DNA from: Bin5 sp965208965
Lineage (GTDB): Bacteria > Chloroflexota > Anaerolineae > Caldilineales > Caldilineaceae
Direction of reading: 5' to 3'
Assembly: GCA_965208965.1 (NCBI GenBank)
Contig: OZ242384.1
Location: 310,001-374,000 of the forward strand
Length of the DNA: 64,000 bases
A program made the translations under genes and the position numbers. The notes beneath the pieces were generated by a model. That model did no database searches, was not told the DNA's origin, and saw only the letters and a list, made by a program, of their open reading frames with translations. The stretch's first letter is position 1; each line of letters opens with the position of its first letter. Positions 44,194 through 52,561 of this stretch are shown here, piece after piece.

Positions 44194-45648
44194 TTGTCGA
44201 TCAAATTTGGGACGGATGGCTGGCGAGCCGTAATCAGCGAAGACTTCACTTTTGAAAATGTGCGAAAGGTCGCGCAGGCGATCGCGGATGTCACGAACGA
44301 TCAGTTCCGGGGTCTGCCGCGTTTACAGCCGTCGCTGGTCGTGGGATTTGACACGCGGTTTTTGAGTGATCGCTACGCGGTCGCAGTGGCGGAGGTACTG
44401 GCCGGAAACGGCATTCGGGTGTGGTTGAGCCAGGCCGATGCGCCGACGCCGATGATCTCCTATGCGATCGTGGATAAGTGGGCTGACGGCGGGGTGATGA
44501 TCACGGCGAGCCACAATCCGCCTCGCTACAACGGAATCAAACTGAAGGCGTCGTACGGCGGATCTGCCAGCGCGGCCACGCATAAGGAGGTAGAGCGGCG
44601 CATTCATTTGCGCGAGGGGCGGGGGGAGCAGCCGAGAATGCTGGCCTATGAGCAGGCGTTGAAGGCCGGCATCATAGAACGATTCAACCCGTTGCCCGCG
44701 TTTCGTTCGCAGATGCGGAATCTGGTGGACTTTGATGCGATTGAACGGGCCGGGCTGTCGGTCGCGGTCGACGCCATGTACGGGGCGGGACGGATTTACC
44801 TGCGGAGGCTGCTGGAAGGAGCCGAGTGCCAGGTATCTGAACTGCGGAACGAGATGAATCCCGGCTTTAACGGAGTTCACCCGGAACCGATCGCGCAGCA
44901 TTTGCAGCCACTGGTGGCGGAGATGGCTACCGGCAAGTATCACCTGGGGCTGGCTACCGATGGCGACGCCGACCGAATCGGGGCCGTCGACCCGGACGGA
45001 CGCTTTATCGACCCGCATCAGATTATGGCGCTGCTGGTCGACTATCTGATTCAGGACCGTTCGCTGCGGGGAAGCATCGCCAAGACGGTGAGCACTACGC
45101 AGATGCTTAACCGGCTGGGAGCGCACTACGGGCTACACGTGCACGAGACACCGGTGGGCTTCCACTACATCAGCGATCTGATGCTGCAGGAGCCGGTGCT
45201 ACTGGGCGGAGAAGAGAGCGGGGGCATCAGCATACTCGGCCACATTCCCGAAGGGGATGGGTTGCTGATGGGGCTACTGCTGACAGAGATGGTGGCCAAG
45301 CGGCGCAAGCCCCTGGGCGCGCTGATCGACGAACTGATGGGACGGCCCTACATGGGCAGGTTCTGTTATGGCCGCGACGACCGGGCGGTGAAACCGTTCC
45401 CCAAGGCAGCTCTGGTGGAGGGATTGATCGCGAACCGGCCGAGTGCGCTGACAGGGACGAGCGTTGCGCAGGTGAACAACCAGGACGGCGTGAAGTTCAT
45501 CCTGACGAATAACAGCTGGCTACTGATTCGACCGAGCGGCACCGAACCTCTGCTGCGCATTTATGCCGAGGCTTCGTCGCACGAAGCTGTTGCGACGCTG
45601 CTGGCAGAAGGGACTGTGCTGGCCCAGCAGGTATTGAAGACGATTTGA
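44194..45648 (+). CDS. phosphoglucomutase/phosphomannomutase family protein
   Basis: The protein has 484 residues from TTG 44194, which has a GGAGGATGAG just upstream. The phosphoserine loop is ITASHNPPRYNGIK with S106, and the Mg-binding loop is DGDADR (256-261). The sugar-binding loop GGEESGGISI and the phosphate-binding C-terminal RPSGTEPLLRIY are complete. It interconverts hexose 1- and 6-phosphates. It is the end gene of the plus-strand group of dehydrogenase, isomerase and mutase. Confidence 0.95.
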   Translation: MSIKFGTDGWRAVISEDFTFENVRKVAQAIADVTNDQFRGLPRLQPSLVVGFDTRFLSDRYAVAVAEVLAGNGIRVWLSQADAPTPMISYAIVDKWADGGVMITASHNPPRYNGIKLKASYGGSASAATHKEVERRIHLREGRGEQPRMLAYEQALKAGIIERFNPLPAFRSQMRNLVDFDAIERAGLSVAVDAMYGAGRIYLRRLLEGAECQVSELRNEMNPGFNGVHPEPIAQHLQPLVAEMATGKYHLGLATDGDADRIGAVDPDGRFIDPHQIMALLVDYLIQDRSLRGSIAKTVSTTQMLNRLGAHYGLHVHETPVGFHYISDLMLQEPVLLGGEESGGISILGHIPEGDGLLMGLLLTEMVAKRRKPLGALIDELMGRPYMGRFCYGRDDRAVKPFPKAALVEGLIANRPSALTGTSVAQVNNQDGVKFILTNNSWLLIRPSGTEPLLRIYAEASSHEAVATLLAEGTVLAQQVLKTI

Positions 45649-45746
45649 GCGGTAGCCGGACGAGCTGTCGGAACAGCGGGCTGGCGAAAGTACGTTTGGG
45701 TCGGTCCGGTAACTGCAGAGGGAGCTCGCTGCAATCAAAGGAAGAG

Positions 45747-45776
45747 AAGGGCGTGAGCTGTACGGCTCGCGCCTTT
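45747..45776 (+). terminator. probable intrinsic terminator after the phosphohexomutase
   Basis: AAGGGCGTGAGC (45747-45758) and GCTCGCGCCTTT (45765-45776) pair over 12 positions with two G-U pairs, loop TGTACG. A weak T-rich tail (GCAGTTTCTT) follows. It lies about 100 bases after the stop codon of the 44194-45648 gene. Confidence 0.7.
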
Positions 45777-45855
45777 GCAGTTTCTTGGGGCACAAGATCG
45801 CGGCCCTCTGCCTAGGCAGAAGGGGTTTCCGGCCATCCAGACAGCTTTCGGTTTG

Positions 45856-46179
45856 TCAGCTGGACCTGGGAACCAACTGCTGCCTGATTTCCCGGCGCGT
45901 GAGCTCGAAGGTCTGGCGAAGTTTCACATCTGAGCCTCTCTGGGCGGCGACAACGCGCTGTGCGCAGGTTATACAACCAAGGGAGGCCTTATAACAGCTC
46001 TGGTCACAGTTCAGGCAGTCGCAGAGACGAATCATCATGAGAGAGAAGGCAAGTGTGTCCTCGTTCCCGTCGCGCTGACTTGCTACTTGATTGACCAGTT
46101 CCTGCCAATCGGCGCCGCGTTCCCGGCTCAGCGGCCTGATAGCCCGATGAGGGAAGAGAATTTCACTTTGGGGGTACAT
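45856..46179 (-). CDS. small cysteine-rich protein, probable metal-binding
   Basis: From ATG 46179 (AGGAG five bases upstream) the protein has 107 residues. Six cysteines lie in C53-x-C55-x2-C58-x3-C62-x6-C69-x2-C72 (RLCDCLNCDQSCYKASLGCITCAQR), a spacing that suggests one or two zinc sites or an iron-sulfur cluster. The ends are charged and without membrane segments. I do not recognise a named family. It lies 110 bases after the Yip1-like pair on the same strand and may be regulated with it. Confidence 0.68.
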   Translation of the reverse strand: MYPQSEILFPHRAIRPLSRERGADWQELVNQVASQRDGNEDTLAFSLMMIRLCDCLNCDQSCYKASLGCITCAQRVVAAQRGSDVKLRQTFELTRREIRQQLVPRSS

Positions 46180-46289
46180 AACGACTCCTCTCGTGCGTTG
46201 CCGGCTACTGACGGCTGCCCCGATGCTGGACAGATTCGGGCGACTGACTATCGGGAACAGAGTTTCCTGCGGCCATTGAGGAATGAATA

Positions 46290-47009
46290 TCAGAAGCCGG
46301 CGGCGAACAGGTAGATGAACAGGACGAACAGGGCTAAAAAGGACAGACTGACAATCAGAATGAACAGTAACGGCAGTGTGACGGCGGTCAAGGAGCGTAG
46401 ACGGGGCAAACTGGTCACTTCTTCGTTGGCTCTCGAGTAGACGATGAAGGCCCAGACGACACCGATGACGCTGCAAACGCGGCCCAAACAGGGGATGGGT
46501 GAGAGGCCGATGAGGAGCAGGGGGGCGGCCGCGAAGCCGGTGGCAGCGAAGAACGGCTGCAGGCGGCAGGTTGCGCCCAGGACACTGTTACAGACCATCA
46601 CCAAGGCGCCGTAGACTATCCAAACGGCGAGCCAACGCAGCGGCCAGTTGATCCATTCGCCGAGAGCGCTGACGAAGGCGGTCAGCCAGCCGGGCAGGGG
46701 CTGCGGCAGGCCAGCGATCAGCTGGAACAGTTCCCCCAGTTGGATAGGATCGATAAAGGCGGCGATATAGTCAAGAGGCGTTTCCTGTAAGAGAGACGCC
46801 TGCGCGCCGAGACGCGCGAGCGGCAGCGCGGTACCGACTGATGCGGCCTGCTCCCAATTTACCAGGAACGGGATGAAGCCGGCCAGCAACCCGAGACAAA
46901 AGACCATGCCCAGGGACTGGCGCATGGTCGTCTCGGTGAATCCGGAGGCGCGCAACTGGACTGCGTCGCTCATCTTCTGGGGCGAAGGCAGCCAGTCGTG
47001 CAGGCTCAC
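46290..47009 (-). CDS. Yip1-like multi-pass membrane protein
   Basis: The protein has 239 residues from GTG 47009, which overlaps the stop of the previous gene by four bases (GTGA); ATG 46973 is an alternative. Hydrophobic segments are visible around MRQSLGMVFCLGLLAGFIPF, LRWLAVWIVYGALVMVC, AAPLLLIGLSPIPCLGRVCS and LLFILIVSLSFLALFVLFIYL. The G(A/S)xxxPF-like layout and the coupling with a Yip1-like neighbour suggest a Yip1-type membrane protein. The function is unknown. Confidence 0.7.
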   Translation of the reverse strand: MSLHDWLPSPQKMSDAVQLRASGFTETTMRQSLGMVFCLGLLAGFIPFLVNWEQAASVGTALPLARLGAQASLLQETPLDYIAAFIDPIQLGELFQLIAGLPQPLPGWLTAFVSALGEWINWPLRWLAVWIVYGALVMVCNSVLGATCRLQPFFAATGFAAAPLLLIGLSPIPCLGRVCSVIGVVWAFIVYSRANEEVTSLPRLRSLTAVTLPLLFILIVSLSFLALFVLFIYLFAAGF

Positions 47010-47710
47010 AGGTTGCCCCCGGAGATGACGAGCAGCGCGCCGAAAGCCAGGGCGGCAAGGGCGCTGACAAGAAGAAGCAGCAGCCAGGCGCCGCCTGCCA
47101 CGAGGGCCGCGGGAGCGGGAGGCAGTTCGTGGGCCACTTCCAGCCCGCGAAAGGCGATCAGAACGCCCCAGACGTGGATCAGGACGGCGGCGACGGAGAC
47201 GAACGGAATCGCGGTAAACAGGTACAGAAGGCGAGGGGCGTTGCTGAGGGCGACGGCGCCCAAGGTCTGGCCGAGAGAGCCCTGGCCGCCTGCCGCACGG
47301 GCAAGGAGGTGGCTGGAGAGGCCAAACAGGAGCCACTGACAGATCAGGCCGAGGGGGGTCGTTGCCAGCGACAGCAGGCGGAAGCTGACACTGTCATATC
47401 CGCTATATGCCAGGAGAAGAGGCCAAACGCTGCGCAGGGCGCGTTCCATCTCGAACAGGATTTCGCCGCCTGCGTTGCCCTGGCGCAGGGATTGCAGTAC
47501 TGTGTGAAGGAGGGCATCCGAAGACGGCAGCGAGGCGGTCAGGAGGAGGCTGCCAAGGAGTTGTGCGACTGCGACGAGAACACCGATACAGGCGGACAGG
47601 AACAGTCCCTCAATCCAGGGATTGTCGTCGTCGACCATTTCTACGAATGGGTCGGGTTCCAGAAGAAGGGCCTTCCCGATGAACCGCGGGTAGTTCTGTG
47701 GCTGTAACAT
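47006..47710 (-). CDS. Yip1-like multi-pass membrane protein
   Basis: The protein has 234 residues. An N-terminal soluble part (NYPRFIGKALLLEPDPFVEM) is followed by membrane segments from about 37 (LSACIGVLVAVAQLLGSLLL) through 110-180 and a last one at 205-232. The Yip1 pattern with two proline/glycine-containing helix pairs (TTPLGLICQWLLFGLSSHLL) fits. Its stop overlaps the start of 46290-47009, so the pair is made together. The function is unknown; it probably acts in the inner membrane. Confidence 0.72.
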   Translation of the reverse strand: MLQPQNYPRFIGKALLLEPDPFVEMVDDDNPWIEGLFLSACIGVLVAVAQLLGSLLLTASLPSSDALLHTVLQSLRQGNAGGEILFEMERALRSVWPLLLAYSGYDSVSFRLLSLATTPLGLICQWLLFGLSSHLLARAAGGQGSLGQTLGAVALSNAPRLLYLFTAIPFVSVAAVLIHVWGVLIAFRGLEVAHELPPAPAALVAGGAWLLLLLVSALAALAFGALLVISGGNL

Positions 47711-47931
47711 CCGGTTGCGACGTCAGTCTGGACTGTGAACCCAGACCGCGCCCCGCTAGAGGGATGGGCTGTGTACGGCACCGCAACTGATCCATGGCAA
47801 GCCCGTGGCTCAGTAGTGCCATGATAGCACAGTAGTGACATGCTCTCGAAAACTGCGACTGTATGGCAGGGGCGAACAGGCTCAGGCAGCCAGCAGCAGC
47901 CGGTATTGTTCACGATAAGCAGGAGATCGAA

Positions 47932-49023
47932 ATGTCTACGACCCCTCCCTCTCTTCCGACCGGAAAGCTTCCGGCGGATCTGCTGACAGATCTCATCAAT
48001 ACATTGCCGATAGATGACCCGGATCTGGTTCTTGGCCCAAGCGTTGGCGAGGATGCGGCGATCATTGAACTTGGCAGGCGTTCGGAGGAAGGAGCGCCCT
48101 CCACCAGCGGGTCCGGTGTTTTGTCACAACAGGACGGCGCCGACACGCTGCTGGCGGCCAAGAGCGATCCAATCACTTTTGCCATCGAAGAGATCGGGTA
48201 TTACGCGGTCAATGTCTGTGCGAACGACCTGGCGGTGTGCGGGGCGCGGCCGCGCTTCTATCTGCCGACGGTGCTGCTGCCTGAAGGCAGTACGGAGGAG
48301 GGTGTGCGGGGGATATGCGAACAGCTGGGGGCTGCCTGCCGCGCGCTGGACATCGTGGTTGCCGGCGGGCATACGGAGGTCACGGCTGCGGTGAATCAAC
48401 CGGTGGTGGCCGGTACGCTGTTGGGGGAGGTTGCGAGGGGCAAGGTGGTGCGGACGGGCGGGTGCCGGCCGGGAGACATGGTCCTGCTGGTGGGGAGCGC
48501 AGGGGTTGAAGGCACTTCGATAATCGCACGCGAGATGGGGGAGGCGTTGCTAGAGCAGTGCTGGTCCGGGGCGGAGGTGGAGGCGGCGGCCAACTATCTG
48601 TACGAGCCGGGGATCAGCGTGCTGGGGCCGGCGCTGGCAGCGGCCGAAGCGGAGTTGGTGACGGCGATGCACGACCCGACGGAGGGGGGCGTGGCGACCG
48701 GGCTGTGGGAGCTGGCAGACGCTTCCGGCTGCGGGTTGGAGGTAGAGCTGGCAGCTGTGCAGGTGACGCCGTTGAGTGCGGCGGCGTGCGCGGCGTTCGG
48801 GCTTGACCCGTTAGGCACAATCGCGTCGGGGGGACTGCTGGCGACGGCGGCGCCGGGGGATGTGGATGCGGTGCTGGGTTTGTGGCGTGGGATGGGGAGA
48901 GAGGGGCAGGTAATTGGGCGCGTTTTGGCGGCGGAGGAGGGCGTTTACGGGATGCGCGAGGGTCGGCGCGTGGCTCTGCCGCGGTTTGACGCGGATGAGA
49001 TTGTGAAGTTGTGGGGGGAGTGA
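47932..49023 (+). CDS. PurM/HypE-like (AIR synthase-related) protein
   Basis: From ATG 47932 (AGGAG six bases upstream) the protein has 363 residues. The two AIRS domains show GPSVGEDAAII, YAVNVCANDLAVCGARP and TAMHDPTEGGVATGLWEL. It resembles the hydrogenase-maturation protein HypE, but the C-terminal cysteine tail of true HypE is missing: it ends RFDADEIVKLWGE. No other hyp gene is in the window, so a separate ATP-dependent dehydration or transfer role is more likely. It stands alone on the plus strand. Confidence 0.82.
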   Translation: MSTTPPSLPTGKLPADLLTDLINTLPIDDPDLVLGPSVGEDAAIIELGRRSEEGAPSTSGSGVLSQQDGADTLLAAKSDPITFAIEEIGYYAVNVCANDLAVCGARPRFYLPTVLLPEGSTEEGVRGICEQLGAACRALDIVVAGGHTEVTAAVNQPVVAGTLLGEVARGKVVRTGGCRPGDMVLLVGSAGVEGTSIIAREMGEALLEQCWSGAEVEAAANYLYEPGISVLGPALAAAEAELVTAMHDPTEGGVATGLWELADASGCGLEVELAAVQVTPLSAAACAAFGLDPLGTIASGGLLATAAPGDVDAVLGLWRGMGREGQVIGRVLAAEEGVYGMREGRRVALPRFDADEIVKLWGE

Positions 49024-49043
49024 ACAACACTGGGCATTGTACG

Positions 49044-49071
49044 TGGTATAGGAGTCCCGGCCGCTATACCA
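49044..49071. terminator. hairpin between convergent genes
   Basis: TGGTATAG (49044-49051) and CTATACCA (49064-49071) pair perfectly over eight bases, with a 12-base loop that contains CGGCCG. It lies about 20 bases after the stop of the PurM/HypE-like gene and before the end of the oppositely oriented Uma2 gene. No U-run follows. Confidence 0.5.
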
Positions 49072-49153
49072 GAAGCAGATCCACAGAGTGTAGATGGCGG
49101 TTTCTGTGAGGGTGCAGAACCGGACGTGGGTCCTGGAATTCTGAAGAGGCGAT

Positions 49154-50035
49154 CTAGGAGGATTCTTTGCGCAAGCGGGCCAGTTCAGCTTCCAATGCCT
49201 TCACTTGTTCCTCTGCTTCTTCAGCCCTTGTGACAGCGACCTGCAGCTCTGGGATTACATAATTGGAATACACGGAGTCCCGAGCCAGTTCGGCCAGACG
49301 AGGGCGGCGATGCAGGTCGTCCAGCCGGAATTGAAGACCGGATAGGACCTTGGAACGGATTACTCCATTCGGGTCGGGCGGGATCTCTTCATACCCTCCA
49401 TCGGAGGTGAGCATGTAGAAGCGCATGCGCTCGCCGCCCGGATCGAGGATGTAATACTCCTTCACCCCGCCGAGCGCGTAGTCCTCTCTCTTTTCCACCG
49501 TATCGCGTACAACTTCTGCCAGCGTCGAATCGGAGACTGCTTCCACAACCATGTCGCAGACTCCGTCAAAGTGACGTTGATCCAACTCTCCCCACGACAC
49601 GGGGTTGGTGTTAAGAATCACGCCGATGTCGGGTTTGCGCACCTGGACGCGCTCACCTTTGGGGTCGGAATCGTCATCTATCGTCAGGATGAAACCGGTT
49701 TCCAGATTGATCAGAGAGGCGTGATCAAACGTCTCCAGGTTGCAAAGCAGGAGGGCGAGGAACCAGTTGTACAGGCCGAGTTGGGGGGCATTGGGCAAGG
49801 GTTTGGCCTCCAATATGCCGTTGTTCCACTCGTAACTGACGTCGAGGTCCGGGTAGGGATTTTCATACCACTTTTCCCAGTACTCTTCGAGCGTGACACG
49901 GCGTCCGTTATCCGGCGCCCAGGAACTGTCCGGGGTGCGGTTCGGCGAGACGACTGCGGTTTGGGTGGAGCTGTCCGACTGGGGTTGATCTGTCTGCAGT
50001 TGAGAAACGTCCGGCACCAGTTTTGTGGTTTCCAT
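49154..50035 (-). CDS. Uma2 family endonuclease-like protein (PD-(D/E)XK)
   Basis: From ATG 50035 (AAGGGAGC upstream) the protein has 293 residues. The core shows VRKPDIGVILN, MVVEAVSDSTLAEV, VEKREDYALGGVKEYYILD, as in Uma2/DUF820 proteins. An extra C-terminal coiled coil (residues 265-290, EEAEEQVKALEAELARLRK) is added. The family has the restriction-endonuclease fold and is very abundant in Chloroflexota and Cyanobacteria; its biological role is unsettled. A second, shorter member is at 60306-60920. Confidence 0.85.
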   Translation of the reverse strand: METTKLVPDVSQLQTDQPQSDSSTQTAVVSPNRTPDSSWAPDNGRRVTLEEYWEKWYENPYPDLDVSYEWNNGILEAKPLPNAPQLGLYNWFLALLLCNLETFDHASLINLETGFILTIDDDSDPKGERVQVRKPDIGVILNTNPVSWGELDQRHFDGVCDMVVEAVSDSTLAEVVRDTVEKREDYALGGVKEYYILDPGGERMRFYMLTSDGGYEEIPPDPNGVIRSKVLSGLQFRLDDLHRRPRLAELARDSVYSNYVIPELQVAVTRAEEAEEQVKALEAELARLRKESS

Positions 50036-50217
50036 GCTCCCTTCTCCGGCATAGCAGTTGCTGGCAATGCAACTGATCCAGGGGCATTCTAACACGGCGG
50101 CTGCGGTTGATCCGAACAGCCTTCAAAGCCGGCAGGGTATGGGCGCGGGCGGTTATGGTGGAGTTTGCGTGCAATTGGGGAGGGCGACTACGTGGCGAGG
50201 ACTGAAGCCCGGCAGGT

Positions 50218-51330
50218 CTACAGCCCTTCAATCGTCTCGGCGGCGAGGTGGTCGACGACGGCTTTGACGTCCCCTCCTGTTTCGTCGTAGACGCGCAGCT
50301 GGCGGTCGGCGCTGGCGCCGTGGGCGAGGATCTGTTCGATCGGCGCGATCTCCTTTTCGCTGCCCAACTCAGCAATCTCTTCGCCGACGAGATCGACCAG
50401 TTCGCGCATCAGTGAGCGGGCGGGCAACTCGGCCTGCTTGCCGAAGTCGATCATTTTGCCTTCGAGCCCGTAACGGGCGGCGCGCCATTTATTCTCGTCG
50501 ATCAGCTCCTTGGTGAATACGCGGAAGGTGACGTTACGCTGACGCAGCTTCCAGTGCCAGAGCACGAGGGCCTGACAGAGCGCGGCGATGGCGATTGCCT
50601 CGTCGACGCGCGGGCAAAGATCACAGATGCGGAATTCCAGTGTTGGATAGAGATGATGGGGACGCATGTCCCACCAGATCTTGCTGGAGTCGGGGATGCA
50701 GCCGGTATTGGCCAGAGTTCGGATCAGCCCCTCATAGGCGGCGCGGTTGGGGAAGACGTCGGGTATTCCGCTGCGGGGGAAGTCTTCGAAAACGACGGCG
50801 CGGTAACTCTTGAGCCCGGTACGCTGGCCCTGCCAGAAGGGGCTGCTGGCGCTCAGGGCCAGCAGATGGGGCAGCATGTAACGGAGGACGTTCATGGTGT
50901 CGATGGCAAAGTCGGGATCCTCCAGCCCGACATGAATGTGCATGCCGAAGATCAGCAGGCGCTGGGCGAGCAACTGCATTTCCTCGAGCACGCCCTGGTA
51001 GCGCGGGAACGGCGTCACCTCCTGTTCCGACCAGCGGCTCATGGGATGCGTGGCCGCGGCGGCGATTGATAGCCCTCTTTCCCGGGCGAGGCGGCTTATG
51101 AAGTCCCGTTGCCGCAGGAGCTCCTCCTTCAATTCAGCGGGTGTGGCGCAGACCGGCGTGCCCAGCTCCACCATCGACTGGTGCAGCTCCGCTTTGATCT
51201 CCCTCTCCACCATCACAATCTTGCCATCTTCGATGAACTGGGTGATGAAAGAGCGCAGCTCGCCGCTCTCGGGGTCGATGACCTGGTACTCTTCTTCGAT
51301 GCCGAGCGTCAGTTGTGGTCGCTCAATCAT
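50218..51330 (-). CDS. ybdK: YbdK-type carboxylate-amine ligase (GCS2 family)
   Basis: The protein has 370 residues, like E. coli YbdK (372). Conserved features are LGIEEEYQVIDP (9-20), E48 and E55 in the AELHQSMVELGTPVC stretch, HIHVGLEDPDF, SPFWQGQRTGLKSYR and LEFRICD. It should condense an amino compound with a glutamate-like carboxylate using ATP. Its ATG overlaps the stop of the second ligase by four bases (ATGA), and it is the last gene of a unit with that ligase and an ATP-grasp enzyme. The natural product is unknown. Confidence 0.93.
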   Translation of the reverse strand: MIERPQLTLGIEEEYQVIDPESGELRSFITQFIEDGKIVMVEREIKAELHQSMVELGTPVCATPAELKEELLRQRDFISRLARERGLSIAAAATHPMSRWSEQEVTPFPRYQGVLEEMQLLAQRLLIFGMHIHVGLEDPDFAIDTMNVLRYMLPHLLALSASSPFWQGQRTGLKSYRAVVFEDFPRSGIPDVFPNRAAYEGLIRTLANTGCIPDSSKIWWDMRPHHLYPTLEFRICDLCPRVDEAIAIAALCQALVLWHWKLRQRNVTFRVFTKELIDENKWRAARYGLEGKMIDFGKQAELPARSLMRELVDLVGEEIAELGSEKEIAPIEQILAHGASADRQLRVYDETGGDVKAVVDHLAAETIEGL

Positions 51331-52535
51331 AGACTCTGCTCCGTCTGCGAAACGAGAAAATCGACGACCGCCTTGCCGTCTTCACCGCTCTGCCGCCAGA
51401 CATGGCGCTGCTGCTCGGAACTTGCCCCGCGCTGCATGATGGTGTGGATGTGGGCGACCTCCTCCCGACAGTTGAGCCGGTCCAGGACGGGCTCGACGCG
51501 TTCGAGGAGCTCGTGCAACAGGTCGCCGATGGCAACCTCCCGCTCAATGCCGAAGTCGAGCAGTTTGCCTTTCAGGCCGTAGCGCACAGCCCGCCATTTG
51601 TTCTCGGCGATGAGCGTACGGTCGTAGAGGCGGAAGGACATGTTGCGATGGCGCAGGTTCACCATCCAGGCAACGGTGGCCTGGATCAGTGCGGCGACGG
51701 CGAGTACGTCATCGATGTCCGGCAGAGCGTCGCAGACCCGAATCTCCAGGGCGGGCCTGTCAGTTGCCTCATTCCCAGACTGGGCGTTCTGTCCGCCTTG
51801 AGAGCGCGGGCGCGAGCGGTCTTGCTGCTGGGAATGGGGGCGGATGTCCCACCAGACGGCTTCAGGATCGGGGATGCTGTTCGTGCGCAGGAGGGTATCG
51901 ACATAGCTGCGATAGTCGCCGTGGCTGCGGAAGGCGTTGGGGATGCCGGTGCGGGGCAAGGCGTCCAGCAGGACGGAACGGTAGCTGGCCAGCCCGGTAT
52001 CGGAGCCCTGCCAGAAGGGTGAAGAGTTGGCGAGGCAGAGGATATGGGGCAGCAGGTAGCGCATGGCGTTCATTACGTCGACTGCCAGATTGCTGTCGTC
52101 GATACCGACGTGGACATACATGCCGAAGGCGAGCAGCCTGCGGGCGATAAATTGTGTGTCTTCGATCAGGGCGCGATAGCGGGGAGACTCCTCTTGTTCC
52201 CTTTCCCAGTAACTGAAGGGATGGGCGCCGGCCGCCATCATTTTGAGGCCGTGTGACGCGGCCAGTTCCCGCACGTCGCGGCGGATGCGAAGCAGCTCCC
52301 GGCGGGCCTGTTTGACATCCTGGCAGATCGGTGTGCCCGCAATCGTAGCAGAGGCGCCGGACGGGTTGCCTGCCGGGGGCGCAACCTGTTCTCCCTCTTT
52401 TCCCGACCCGTGGGCGTCCAGAAGCGTGAGCCCCTGGGCGGTAGCAAACCCGCGCAATTCGCGGCTGTCCGGGTCGATAAACTGGTATTCCTCTTCGATG
52501 CTGAGTTTGAATGACGGTTGGCTGTACTCGGCCAT
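51327..52535 (-). CDS. divergent YbdK-type carboxylate-amine ligase (GCS2 family)
   Basis: The protein has 402 residues. It shares LSIEEEYQFIDPDS, FGMYVHVGID, SPFWQGSDTGLASYRS, ALEIRVCD and RAVRYGLKGKLLDFG with the neighbour at 50218. However, the segment where the neighbour has the acidic residues E48 and E55 (in SMVELGTPVC) reads GASATIAGTPIC, so their counterparts are P58 and I65. An acidic/basic loop rich in Q, R and S (HSQQQDRSRPRSQ, about residues 265-290) is inserted. It may be a catalytically altered or non-catalytic partner of the first ligase. It lies 26 bases after the ATP-grasp gene. Confidence 0.9.
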   Translation of the reverse strand: MAEYSQPSFKLSIEEEYQFIDPDSRELRGFATAQGLTLLDAHGSGKEGEQVAPPAGNPSGASATIAGTPICQDVKQARRELLRIRRDVRELAASHGLKMMAAGAHPFSYWEREQEESPRYRALIEDTQFIARRLLAFGMYVHVGIDDSNLAVDVMNAMRYLLPHILCLANSSPFWQGSDTGLASYRSVLLDALPRTGIPNAFRSHGDYRSYVDTLLRTNSIPDPEAVWWDIRPHSQQQDRSRPRSQGGQNAQSGNEATDRPALEIRVCDALPDIDDVLAVAALIQATVAWMVNLRHRNMSFRLYDRTLIAENKWRAVRYGLKGKLLDFGIEREVAIGDLLHELLERVEPVLDRLNCREEVAHIHTIMQRGASSEQQRHVWRQSGEDGKAVVDFLVSQTEQSL

Positions 52536-52561
52536 AGCTCGCTCTCTTCTTGCGGGGCCTG

